Origin: Diacronema lutheri
Lineage: Eukaryota > Haptophyta > Pavlovophyceae > Pavlovales > Pavlovaceae
DNA: 64,000 nucleotides
Assembly: GCA_019448385.1 (NCBI GenBank)
Contig: JAGTXO010000056.1
Location: forward strand, 62,001 to 126,000
Reading direction: 5' to 3'
A program made the translations under genes and the position numbers. How positions within the stretch are numbered: the stretch's first letter is position 1; the number at the start of each line of letters is the position of its first letter. Under the pieces are notes generated by a model that did no database searches, was not told the DNA's origin, and was given only the letters and a program-made list of their open reading frames with translations. Shown here piece after piece: positions 1 through 8,966 of the stretch.

Positions 1-35
1 GCGTCGGCGCGCACGGCCTCGCGGGCGGCGCGGGC

Positions 36-3000
36 ATGCTGCCCGCGCTGGTCGCGCGAGGCGCCGCGGCCGCCCAGCGCGAGCGGCAGCTGCGCGCGGC
101 CGCCGAGAGGCTGGGCGGCACGGTCGCTGGGTGGCCGGACACGGGCGCGAGCGCGGCGGGCGCGAGCGTCGACGAGGAGGCGCGCACGTACGAGGTCGAG
201 GCGGTCGTCGACGAGCGCCGCAAGGCGGGCAAGAAGGTGACGTTCCAGTTCCGGATCAGGTGGCGGGGCTACGACGAGAGCGCCGACACGTGGGAGCCTG
301 AGGCCAACGTGAGCAGCGACCTCGTCGCCCAGTTCCGCAAGACGCGCGACGAGCAGAAGCGGCGCGCGGGCGGATCGGGCAGCGGCAGCGGCGGCGCGGG
401 CGCGGCGTCGGCATTGGCGTCGGCGCCGCTTCGCGCGCACGGCGAGTCGGGCGCCGCGGGCAAGCGCGCCGCGGCGGGTGCCGCCGCGAGCGCGCGCGAC
501 GCCGCGGGCGCGCGCGCGCCGAGCGTTCCCCGCGCGCGCGGCGTCGAGCGCGCGCGCGTGGACGAGCCCGCTGCGCCGAGCGCGCGCGCCGCCGGCGGCG
601 CGACGGCGCGCACGCGCGTCAGCGTGCTCCCGGGCTTCGTGGTCAAGCGCTCGACGCTCAACGCGGGGCCGCAGGCGGTGACGGCGCAGCCCGGTGCGCG
701 GAAGGAGCTGCGGCGCATCGCGGCGGCCGTGCACAGGCTCACGACACAGGCGTACCGCGTCATCAACAAGGTGGTGCGCGACGAGGCTGCGGTGGCGAGC
801 GCGCAGGCCGTCGGCGCGGCGTCGGGCGGCCCGTCGACCAGCGTGCACACGTCGACCACGATGGACAAGGGAACCGTCCGTGCGATCTTCTCGGCCATCG
901 GCTGGCACAAGGACGAGAGCACGTACGGTGCAGCGCCCCGAGGCAAGCCCGCCGAGCAAGCCGCCGCGCAGACCAAGGCGGCGACGGCGCGCGCCGTCGG
1001 CGAGATGGCCGAGGGCGTCCAGCCCGTCTGCGCGGTGGGCCTCACGGAGATCCTCGAGGCGGAGGCGACGCAGGTGTCCACCGCGTGCCTGATGCATCCA
1101 TCGCGCGTCGTGAACGGGCTGCTCCGCGACGTCGTCCGCGCGGCAGTCGAGCGCGACGAGGCGCTCGTCGCGCTGCCCGAGATGCAGCGAAACGCGCGCG
1201 TGCGCGAGCTGTGCGAGCGGCTGCTGCGCGGCGACGTGGAGGGCGCGCGCGTCGGCTGCCCCGCCGCGCTCGACCGCCACCTGCCCGACATGGTCCTCCA
1301 CAAGATCGACTACAAGTGCACGCCCACGAAAAGGTGGAACTACGACCGGCACACGACGCGCTACTTCCTCGTGCAGATCCGCACCCTGCAGCACGTGGCC
1401 GAGGGGCAGGCGCTGCTCTGCCGGCTCGCGCACATCCACACGCAGCTGACCGGACGGCCGCCGCGGTACAATGTGGCGCCGCTGCGCACGCACAATGTGC
1501 GCGCGAGGCGTGGCTGCCGCTGCCGCCGCCGAGCGCCCAAGCGCGCGCGCCGCCGCCGTGCGCGCCGCCCCGCGGCCAGGTTGGTCACGCGCCCGCGCGC
1601 TCGCGCGCCGCGCGCTGCGCGCAGGTGCCGCGCAACGTGCGCCTCGCCGCGAGCGCCATCTGGGTGACGCTTTCGGATGACGAGCGCAAGGAGCTGCGCG
1701 CGCGGCTCAAGGCGCTGGACCTGCGCGACCACGATGGCGAGCCGATCAAGTGGACAGGCACAAACGGCAACACCCCGCCGATGTCGGACGTGCGCGTCAG
1801 GTACGCGGTCTTTGCGACGCGCTTCGACATCTCCAACCGCGTCTTCGACTACGCCGGGCGCGAGCGGCCGCCGGCCGATCTGCCGTGGCACGCGCGGCGC
1901 TCGTGGGTTGGCCTCGCGCCGCTGCCGCGCGTGCCGCTCCCGGGCCGGCAGCCCGTCAAGTCGGTGGTGACAGATGGCGTCGCCGTGCACGCCGTCGGGA
2001 CCGTCCTCGTGCCGAAGGCGCAGGCGCCGGCCGGCGGCTCGGGCGTCCTGCACCGCTGGCGCCGGCCGGACGGGCGCATCGCCGTCGCGCTCGGCTCCGA
2101 GCTGCGGCGGGCGATCGACGTCGAGGCGGCGGTCGTCGTCGCGGCCGACCCGAACATGGGCAACATCACCACCTACTCTGCGCACGTCGGGCGGGCGGCC
2201 GTCTGGCGGCAGTTCACGCAGCGCGCGCGCGCGCGCGCCGCGGGCTTTGCGCGCGAGACGGCCAAGACCAACGCGGCGCGGCGGCGCGTGCGCACCGACG
2301 GGCGCGGCGAGGAGTTCAGCGTGGAGGCGGACGAGGCGCGGCTTGGCGAGGCGCACAGCGCCAAGGTGCTCGACGCGGGCAAATACATCGCCTTCCACCG
2401 CGAGAGCGCGCGGGTGCGCGAGCGCGCCGCCGAGCACGTGTACGACGCGCCGGCGCGCCGGAAGGAGCGCTGGCGGCGCGACAGCGGCGGGCGGTCCAAC
2501 GCGGCGCGCGTCGCCGAGGCGCTCATCGCGGCGCACTGTGTCGACGGCGTGACGCGCGACCGGCTGCTCGTGTGCGTGGGCAAGTGGCTGCGCGACCACA
2601 AGGGCGCGCAGCCCAAGGGCGCGCCGCCCGCCTTCCAGGTGGGGCTGCTGCGCGAGCTGCGGCGGCGCGGCGTCGCGGCCGTCTTCGTGCCCGAGCCGTA
2701 CACGTCGATGCACTGCTCGATGCCGCGGCTCGCCAAGGGCGGCAGGCTGCAGCGCTGCGGCGCGGAGCTCGCGCAGAACCCGCGCCTGCCCGTGGCAAAG
2801 GGCGGCACGCGCACGGTGCACGCGCTCGTCATCTGCCCGGCGTGCAACGGCGGCAAGAAGCCCGTGCACCGCGACTACAACGCCGCGCGCAACATCTTCT
2901 ACGACGTGCACGACATGGCGGCGCACGCGGCCGGGCGCGACACCACGTCGACGCCTGAGCGCTTTGCCCTCGTGCTCGCCTGGTGGGCGCGCGGCGAGGT

Positions 3001-3349
3001 GTGGGAGCGTGAGGAGCGCATGGTGCACGGCGAGGGCGACGACTGCGACGACGAGTGCGACGGCGACGACGAGGGCGACGACGAGGGCGACGACGACGAC
3101 GACGACGATGGCAGCGGCGACGGCGGCGGCGGCGAGGGCGACGGCGACGGCGACGGCGACGGAGGCGGCGGCGGCGACGACGACGATGACGGCGGGGGAG
3201 GCGGCGGCGGCGACGGCGGTGGCGACGACGGCGGCGGGCGCGGCGGCGGTGGCGGCGGCGGCTCTCGCGCCCGCACCCCCGCCCGCGGAGCTGCCAGCGC
3301 CAGTGCCGGCGGCGGCAGCGCGCGCGGGCCGAAGCGCGGCCGGCGTTGA
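36..3349 (+). CDS. Chromodomain-Fanzor fusion (TnpB-like RuvC nuclease)
   Basis: Two-exon model: exon 1 36-1496, intron 1497-1624 (GTGCGC...GCAG, phase 0), exon 2 1625-3349, about 1061 aa. The frame is open to the window edge, so the true start may lie upstream. Residues ~52-104 are a chromodomain (YEVEAVVDERR, then FRIRWRGYDESADTWEPEA). A basic, helical middle follows. The C-terminal half carries a Fanzor/TnpB RuvC core: RuvC-I Asp ~662 (VVVAADPNMGNITTYSA), Glu ~844 in VFVPEPYTSMHC, a Cys zinc-binding region ending ICPAC, and RuvC-III Asp ~904 (HRDYNAARNIF). The Glu just before the TS..C motif fits the rearranged catalytic Glu described for Fanzors. An acidic Asp/Gly tail (3027-3260) ends in basic PKRGRR. 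Known for the family: RNA-guided DNA endonucleases, often carried by transposons. Inferred: the chromodomain steers the protein to chromatin. All three acidic residues are present, so the enzyme may be active. No transposase or terminal repeat is visible. Confidence 0.82.
3027..3260 (+). repeat. GCGACG/GGCGGC microsatellite in the Fanzor gene tail
   Basis: Runs of GAC/GGC codons make an Asp/Glu/Gly tail. It grades from strongly acidic to Gly-rich and ends before a short basic segment. It looks like slippage-driven growth of the C-terminus beyond the RuvC-III motif, and a nuclease core would not need it. Confidence 0.8.
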
Positions 3350-3802
3350 CGCACGGCCGAGCCGCGCAGCGGTCGACGCTTTGCGGGCTCTGCCCAGGTC
3401 GCGCGCGGCTGGCGACGCGTGCCGCGCGCGGCACGACCGTGCACGCCGCCACCCGTGGCCGAGCGCGCCGCACCAGCCGGCCCGCTCCAACCGCCGTGCG
3501 GATCACGGACGCTCGCTACGGCTCGTCGGCGCGCGTCACCTGCGCCGGCGGCCACGGCGCCGTCTGCTCCGGCCTCGTCGCGAGCAGCCCGACCGCTGCT
3601 CGCCGCCCGCACGCCGCCGCAGCAACGCTGCGCGTCGTGCTCCCCCGCTCGCCAAACGCGAAGAGCTCCCTCACAAGGACGTCCTTCCGAACGGCCCGCG
3701 CTGCACTCGGGGCGCGATCGTGCCCCTGATCGGATTTGGCTTGACCATCTATACTCATCCCCCACCCACAATCATATGTAATGTTTTCAGCCTCATCAAG
3801 CC
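3350..3802. other. Intergenic region between convergent genes; possible structured RNA zone
   Basis: No supportable gene. It follows the Fanzor stop and precedes the RING gene stop on the other strand. It holds an 18-nt perfect palindrome, CGTGCCGCGCGCGGCACG (3418-3435), and an AT-richer stretch at 3720-3800 that may hold the 3' ends of both genes. In known Fanzor/TnpB loci the guide RNA overlaps or follows the 3' end of the nuclease gene, so this is where to look; that is inference only. Confidence 0.35.
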
Positions 3803-4588
3803 TCAGCTGAGCACTTCGACGATAAGCTGCCCGTTTGCCGCCTTGGCTTCGGGCGCGACGCGCACGACCTGCGTGACGGGTTGCCTGCACATCGGGCAGC
3901 CGTGCCGACGCTGCGAGCTCCAGCACTTTTCGGCGCACGGGTAGCACACACCGCCGTGGCCGCACTCGAGGAAGACCGCCTCGCGCGGCCCGCTCTCGCA
4001 GATCCAGCACACGTCCGAGTCACCGCCTCGCGCCGGCTCCGCCTCCCTCTCTTTGCCGTACGCGGCGAGAATGTGGGCGTCCACGGCTGCACCGGCCGTA
4101 ACCACGCCGCCGGCTGCGACGCGCGCCGTGCCGTGCGGCGCGTCGGCGGCCGGCGCGTCGGACGCGCCGGCAGGCGAGTGCGCGAGGAGAAAGCCGTCGT
4201 GCCGTTTGTACAACGTCGAGCTCTGGCGTACCTGCAGGGGGGGGGGGGGGGGGGGGGGGGGGGGAGGTCCGGAGGGGGCGATGGCGGCGCGGCAACGCGG
4301 CGTGCTCAGCGCGCTGCCGGCGCTGGGGCGGCGTGCGGGCATGCAGACCGGCGCGACGCGACGCGAGGCCACGCACACGCGCGCGCGCCGAGCGCGCCGT
4401 ACGAGGTGCTTCGGCTTGACCGCTCTGCTCATCATCTCCTCGAGAGAGACGGCAGGCTCGTCGCTCAACGAGTCGCCATCGATCGGGTGCTGCTGCTGCA
4501 CAAGCACGATGGCCGCGAGGCACACGCCAATCAGAAGCGCGCAGGTCGCCGCGGCGGCGAGCAGGTTGAGCGACGCGCCTGTGCTCAT
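3803..4588 (-). CDS. Membrane-anchored RING-finger protein (putative E3 ubiquitin ligase)
   Basis: Exon 1 4588-4403, intron 4402-4232 (GTACGG...CTGCAG, 171 nt, phase 0), exon 2 4231-3803; 204 aa. An N-terminal hydrophobic segment (LLAAAATCALLIGVCLAAIV) is a signal anchor. The C-terminus has a C3HC4-type RING: CWIC, then CGHGGVCYPC, then CPMC. The layout of one membrane helix plus a C-terminal RING-HC is that of MUL1/XIAP-like membrane E3s, though no wider homology is visible. The intron contains a long C-run on the coding strand just before the acceptor. The start was chosen because the upstream frame only overlaps the next gene on the same strand. Convergent with the Fanzor gene. Confidence 0.75.
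   Translation of the reverse strand: MSTGASLNLLAAAATCALLIGVCLAAIVLVQQQHPIDGDSLSDEPAVSLEEMMSRAVKPKHLVRRARRARVCVASRRVAPVCMPARRPSAGSALSTPRCRAAIAPSGPPPPPPPPPPLQVRQSSTLYKRHDGFLLAHSPAGASDAPAADAPHGTARVAAGGVVTAGAAVDAHILAAYGKEREAEPARGGDSDVCWICESGPREAVFLECGHGGVCYPCAEKCWSSQRRHGCPMCRQPVTQVVRVAPEAKAANGQLIVEVLS
4232..4264. repeat. Poly-G/poly-C tract next to a 3' splice site
   Basis: A run of about 27 G on the plus strand reads as a C-run on the coding strand, ending a few bases before the CTGCAG acceptor of the RING gene. It probably serves as the polypyrimidine tract. Confidence 0.7.
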
Positions 4589-4647
4589 CGCGGCCGGCTC
4601 GGCTGCGCGCGTGTGGGTGGGCAGCCGGCGCCATACGCGCTGCGCTG

Positions 4648-5523
4648 TCAGCGCAAGGCGCGGCGCGAGGATGCAATGGCAGCGCACGCGGCTCGCTCGC
4701 GGGCGTGGCGCGTACCGTCGAGCCAGAGCGCGATCTGAATGCACCCGACGAGCGCGCACGCCCAGCCGACGAGCGCGAAGAGCGTCACGACGACCATGAT
4801 TGGGCCGAGAACGCGCTCGACCGGGCCTCGCCTGTCCGCCGCGGAGAAGCAGATGAGGAAGGGCGCGAAGCAGCAGGCGAGCATGACGACGCCGACGCCG
4901 AACGCGCCGAGGCCGAGCCAGAGCGGCCAGAGCGTGTCCACCCACGACATGGACGAGTAGGACGAGACGCCGTCGAGCTTGCACGCGACGGTCAGCGCGA
5001 GGACGTGCGTCACGCCAATACCGAGGCCGATGTTCGCGCTCGCGCGCTGCTCGGGCGGCGTCGCGGCGCTCTTGACGCAGCGTGCGACGAAGTTGACCGC
5101 CATCGAGATGTAAATGGGCAGGCACACGAGCCGAATTGAGCCCGCGCCGACGCGCAGCCGGTGCAGCAGGCACAGCTTGAACGCGACGGAGAGCGCGACG
5201 TTAAGCATCGACTCGACGGCCGTCACCTTTGCGCGCAAACCGATCCCGTGGAAGCGTAGGAGGTGCAGCGTGAAGGCAAAGCCGGCGACGTCGCGCACCC
5301 ACAGCGGCGCGAGCATGCGCCCCCACCGCACACGCGTGAGCAGCTCGTCCGGCGCGAGCCCGTCGGTCGCGCGGCCGAGAAGCAAGAGGAAAACGACAAG
5401 CGTCATCCAACCGAGCAACATGTACAGCGGGCCAATAATCATCAGCGCGCGCGTCGCTGGCGCGCCGCGCCGCGCACTTCCCAACTCGGGCCCCGGATCT
5501 CCCGTCGCGTGCGCGTCCGACAT
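4648..5523 (-). CDS. Multi-pass membrane protein, possibly TMEM185-like
   Basis: Single exon, 291 aa from MSDAHATG. At least six to seven hydrophobic segments are visible, for example IIGPLYMLLGWMTLVVFLLL, IGLGIGVTHVLALTVAC, LWPLWLGLGAFGVGVVMLAC and VLGPIMVVVTLFALVGWACA. The SWVDTLWPLW segment recalls the W..VF.PLW signature of the TMEM185/fragile-X-F-associated family; that assignment is tentative. Upstream in-frame codons up to 5688 contain no better ATG. The last codons follow a possible GTACGC donor, so the C-terminus could be spliced differently. It is head-to-head with the K+ channel gene, 182 bp apart. Confidence 0.6.
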   Translation of the reverse strand: MSDAHATGDPGPELGSARRGAPATRALMIIGPLYMLLGWMTLVVFLLLLGRATDGLAPDELLTRVRWGRMLAPLWVRDVAGFAFTLHLLRFHGIGLRAKVTAVESMLNVALSVAFKLCLLHRLRVGAGSIRLVCLPIYISMAVNFVARCVKSAATPPEQRASANIGLGIGVTHVLALTVACKLDGVSSYSSMSWVDTLWPLWLGLGAFGVGVVMLACCFAPFLICFSAADRRGPVERVLGPIMVVVTLFALVGWACALVGCIQIALWLDGTRHARERAACAAIASSRRALR

Positions 5524-5705
5524 GTCTCGAGGAGAGGCAGGCGGCAGCCACCAAAACAGCACGGACCTGTCTGGTAGGGTTCTTGCCTTCTTGGCTTTGA
5601 TCACAACACATTTGGGCGTTCCACTGCTGGCTGGCAATTCGGGCCCGACGAGCACAAGACGGACGGTCAGACGCGCGGCATCGGTCACGGTCGGACAGCG
5701 TCCAA

Positions 5706-7376
5706 ATGGCGCAGGAAAGGGGCATCGCGCCCGACTTGCCCGAGCCAGACTCGCGCGGCATAGTTCACGTGCCGCAGCTGCTCCTCTACGCGAGCGGCAC
5801 GGCGTACACGTGCACGCGCGTCATCATCGCGAGCAATGCTGGCCGGACCGACCGCGTCGCGGTCAGCGGGAGCGCAGTGATGCTCACGCTGGGTGTGCCA
5901 GGGCTGCTCCTTCTCAGCGCGCGCTGCGCGCGGCGCGGGACGACCTTGCACGCGCTGCTTTCCGGCGTGCTCGACGTTTATGACGCGGTGCTCGTTATTT
6001 TGCTCCTCTCGCTCGTCGGCTCCGAGGTGCTCGTCGCGCTCGAGGGCGAGAACGAGGCGGCGGAACGCGCGGCGTGCATCGCGGGCAACGCGTCGCTCGA
6101 CGCACTCCTCGATGACCTGCGCGCGCGGCTTTCGCCCGCGCAGCTCTCGAAGGTGGCCGGTGCACTCGCGTACGCGGATTGCACGTTTGACAACTGGTCG
6201 AGCTTCTCGCTCTCACCGCTCTTCTTCACGTTCACGGTCATGTCGACGATTGGATACGGCACGTCTGCGCCCGCCACGCAGGCTGGCCGCCTGTTCACCG
6301 CCTTCTTTGCGCTCTTCTCGGCCGCGGTTGCCGTCGTCTGCCTCGCGCGCATTGCCGCACGTATCGAAGCGTTGACCCTCGGCGTGCTCGCGTGGCTCAT
6401 GCCGCCGGGCGCTGCGATCGATGAGGTGTTCCGCGACTTTGACACAGACGGCTCGGGCACGCTGCAGCGCGCAGAGCTCATGCAGCTCTTCACCACGCTG
6501 CAGGAGGAGGGCGTCCTGCGCGCCGACGCGCGTGACCTCACAACGCTCGTCGCCAAGATGGACGCCGACAACGATGGCGATGTGTCGCTCGACGAGTTCA
6601 AGCGCGCGATTTTCGGCAAGGGGCTCGACGTGCGCTCGTTTGCGATCACCAAGTACAAGGCGGTTGTCGCAATCGTGCTCACCGCGGCCATGGTGCTCGT
6701 CGCGTCGGTCGTGCCGCCCGCATCGGGGCGGCAGGCGACGTGGAGCGGCCTCGACCGATTCTACTTCACGATGATCACGCTCTCGACGGTCGGGCTGGGC
6801 GACCTGACGTGGGACACGTCGACGCCCGGCGAGCTCGTGCTCTTCCTCGTCTTCGCGATCGTCGGCCTCGGCCTCTTCGCCACGCTCATCAGCGCGTTGT
6901 CGGATGTTGCGCGAACGGCGACGATGCGCTGTGCGAGCATGGCGCGCGAAAAGAGGATTCGTGCGATGCGCGCCCTCCGCTTGGCCGCAAAGCTGCGCAA
7001 GGGCGCGCAGCACGGCGCCGAGCCAGCGACGGCACCTGCGGCGCACAAGCGCATTGCTCCGAGCGCGGCGCAGCCGGAGCCGTCAGAGCCCGTCCCGAGC
7101 GCGGGTGGCGCGGGTGGAACGGGCGGCGGCTCGAGGCCGGGCAGGCCCTTCGCGCCGCTCGGTGAGAAGGGCCCGCTTCCGCTCGTTGCGCGCACAGCAG
7201 CGCTGTACACGGCGGGGCTCGATGGCCGTGTGCCCGCTCCGCGCGCGCTGCCTGGCCCCATGCACGTCGGCCCGTGCGCCTTCTCTCCTTTAGCGCACTA
7301 CCACAGGGACCCGCGCTACCCCTCTGTGAACCGTGGGTTTGGCGCAGCCGCGGGCGGGTCAGCGTGCGTCAAATGA
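5706..7376 (+). CDS. Two-pore-domain K+ channel with EF-hands
   Basis: Single exon, 556 aa. The first pore helix/filter reads FTVMSTIGYGTSAP (~residue 180) and the second FTMITLSTVGLGDLTWD (~residue 362), each flanked by hydrophobic helices. Between them lie two EF-hand loops, DTDGSGTLQRAE (from D246) and DADNDGDVSLDE (from D286). Two pores per chain imply a dimeric channel; the EF-hands imply Ca2+ gating. Plant TPK channels also carry EF-hands, but at the C-terminus, so a central position between the pores is a distinct layout, seen in other protists. The C-terminal ~130 residues are Pro/Gly/Ala-rich and probably disordered. The gene ends 13 bp from the convergent ALG12 stop. Confidence 0.85.
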   Translation: MAQERGIAPDLPEPDSRGIVHVPQLLLYASGTAYTCTRVIIASNAGRTDRVAVSGSAVMLTLGVPGLLLLSARCARRGTTLHALLSGVLDVYDAVLVILLLSLVGSEVLVALEGENEAAERAACIAGNASLDALLDDLRARLSPAQLSKVAGALAYADCTFDNWSSFSLSPLFFTFTVMSTIGYGTSAPATQAGRLFTAFFALFSAAVAVVCLARIAARIEALTLGVLAWLMPPGAAIDEVFRDFDTDGSGTLQRAELMQLFTTLQEEGVLRADARDLTTLVAKMDADNDGDVSLDEFKRAIFGKGLDVRSFAITKYKAVVAIVLTAAMVLVASVVPPASGRQATWSGLDRFYFTMITLSTVGLGDLTWDTSTPGELVLFLVFAIVGLGLFATLISALSDVARTATMRCASMAREKRIRAMRALRLAAKLRKGAQHGAEPATAPAAHKRIAPSAAQPEPSEPVPSAGGAGGTGGGSRPGRPFAPLGEKGPLPLVARTAALYTAGLDGRVPAPRALPGPMHVGPCAFSPLAHYHRDPRYPSVNRGFGAAAGGSACVK

Positions 7377-7389
7377 GAAGCGCCGGACG

Positions 7390-8916
7390 TCAAATGCCTC
7401 CCCGTGCGCGCAGGGAAGCGACGCGCTTGCTTTCGTGCACGAAGATTGTCGGCACGAGGCGCACGTGCGGCGGCCACGCCTGCAGCCGCTCGAACCCGCC
7501 CTCGGCGTGGAGCAGCACGAAGCCGTCGACGCGCGGCCGAGCGGTGACGAGGTGCGTGTACTCGGCGGCCACCGCGCCGCGCTCCGCCTTGGAGTAGGCG
7601 AAGCGCGGATCGTCCTGCAAGAAGAGGCTCACGCCCGTCATCGCGGCCGCCGCGTCGATGTGCGCGCGGCAGCAGTGCGCACGCGCGGCGGCCTCGCCCG
7701 TCGGCGCCGCTCGGTGCAGCGCGCGGAGCGCGTGCGCGCCCGGGTAGTTGGCGCGCGACGCGGCGACCGAGGCGAGCGTCACCGCGCACGAGCCGCACGC
7801 AACGGCCAGGAGCGCAAGCGTAGCGCACCAGCGGCGAGCGGCGTGCGCGCGCAGCGCGCTCGCGCCGCGCCGCGCGTCGGCCTTCGCCGCGGGCGGCGCG
7901 GCGAGGCGGAGGAGGTGCGCCGCGCCGAGCGCCGCGGCGACGTTGAGCGGCGGCAGCGCGTAGAGCACGAAGCGCAGCTCCTTGTGCGGCAGCAGCGAGA
8001 AGGCGCACACGAACGCGCACGGCACGCCGACGAGCGCGCGCGCGCGGCGCTCGCACAGCGCGCCGACGAGGGCGAGCGGCGCGGCGCCGAGGAGCGCGCG
8101 TGGTAACGCCGATGAGAAATACCAGTGCGCGGGCGCGGTGCCCCATCGGCTCGATTGGCCGAGGTAGAGATTAAAATGGAGCACGTCGCCCTCGGGCCAG
8201 AGCAGCCGCCGCCAGAAGAGCGAGTCGACGGCTACGGAGAGCGCGAGCAGCGCGAGGCCAAGGGCGACGCCGCGGCGCACGACGTGCCAAAAGCGCACGC
8301 GCCCCTGCGCGAGCAGCAGCAGGCCAAGCGGCGCGAGGAGCAGCAGCAGCTCGGCGCGCAGGCAGATTATCGGCGGTACGAGCACGAGCAGCGCGCGCTC
8401 GGCGGCGCCGTCGAGCCACAAGGCAAGGGAGAGGTTGGTGAAGATGAGCGCAAAGGTATTCGGCAGCGTGCGGCTCGCGTAGAACGGCAGATGGAACTGG
8501 CACGCGCACACGAGCGCAAAGAGGCCGCCGGCGGCGCGCCCGAACCGAGCATCGACGCCACGCCGCACGCGCGCGAGCGTTGTGGCGTTCGCACCGCCGA
8601 GGCACAAGCGCGCGGCGAGTTGCACCCACAGCCCGCTCAGCCCAAGTGCGCGCTGCGCCAGCGCAGCCGGCAGCGCCACCGCCGCGAGCGCAATCGGCGC
8701 GAGGAAGGTGCGCGGCACGACGCCCGGGAACTCGAGATGGTCGTACGATCCGAGGCGCGCGCCGTGGTAGAGCAGGTCGTGGACGGCCTGCAGGTTGAAC
8801 GACTCCTCCACCTTGGTATACGGGCAGAGCAGCGCGTGCGCGACGATCGCGCACAGCGGCAAGGCGCGCACGCCGGCCGAGGCGAGGATCGGCGCGCGCG
8901 ACGACAGCTCGTCCAT
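7390..8916 (-). CDS. ALG12: ALG12: dolichyl-P-Man:Man7GlcNAc2-PP-dolichol alpha-1,6-mannosyltransferase
   Basis: Single exon, 508 aa from MDELSSRAP. GT22-family hallmarks are present: the luminal-loop motif KVEESFNLQAVHDLLYHG, then YDHLEFPGVVPRTFLAP, and HKELRF near the C-terminal third, within a run of hydrophobic helices. The enzyme adds the eighth mannose to the lipid-linked N-glycan precursor in the ER. KVEESFNLQA.HD..YHG with YDH.EFPG is typical of ALG12 rather than ALG9 or PIG-B. The length fits the family. Head-to-head with the FIST gene, only 50 bp between start codons. Confidence 0.88.
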   Translation of the reverse strand: MDELSSRAPILASAGVRALPLCAIVAHALLCPYTKVEESFNLQAVHDLLYHGARLGSYDHLEFPGVVPRTFLAPIALAAVALPAALAQRALGLSGLWVQLAARLCLGGANATTLARVRRGVDARFGRAAGGLFALVCACQFHLPFYASRTLPNTFALIFTNLSLALWLDGAAERALLVLVPPIICLRAELLLLLAPLGLLLLAQGRVRFWHVVRRGVALGLALLALSVAVDSLFWRRLLWPEGDVLHFNLYLGQSSRWGTAPAHWYFSSALPRALLGAAPLALVGALCERRARALVGVPCAFVCAFSLLPHKELRFVLYALPPLNVAAALGAAHLLRLAAPPAAKADARRGASALRAHAARRWCATLALLAVACGSCAVTLASVAASRANYPGAHALRALHRAAPTGEAAARAHCCRAHIDAAAAMTGVSLFLQDDPRFAYSKAERGAVAAEYTHLVTARPRVDGFVLLHAEGGFERLQAWPPHVRLVPTIFVHESKRVASLRARGGI

Positions 8917-8966
8917 CGCTGCACGCGGGGGGCCGTCCGAACGCGCGCTTTTCGCCTCGCGCGAGG

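Noticed and set aside
36-345. Chromodomain as part of an LTR retrotransposon integrase
   Set aside because: No reverse transcriptase, protease or integrase motif is seen; the downstream domain is a Fanzor RuvC core.
1361-3490. 709-codon minus-strand open frame opposite the Fanzor
   Set aside because: It mirrors the GC-rich coding strand; Ala/Val/Arg-rich with no motif, while the plus strand holds clear RuvC motifs.
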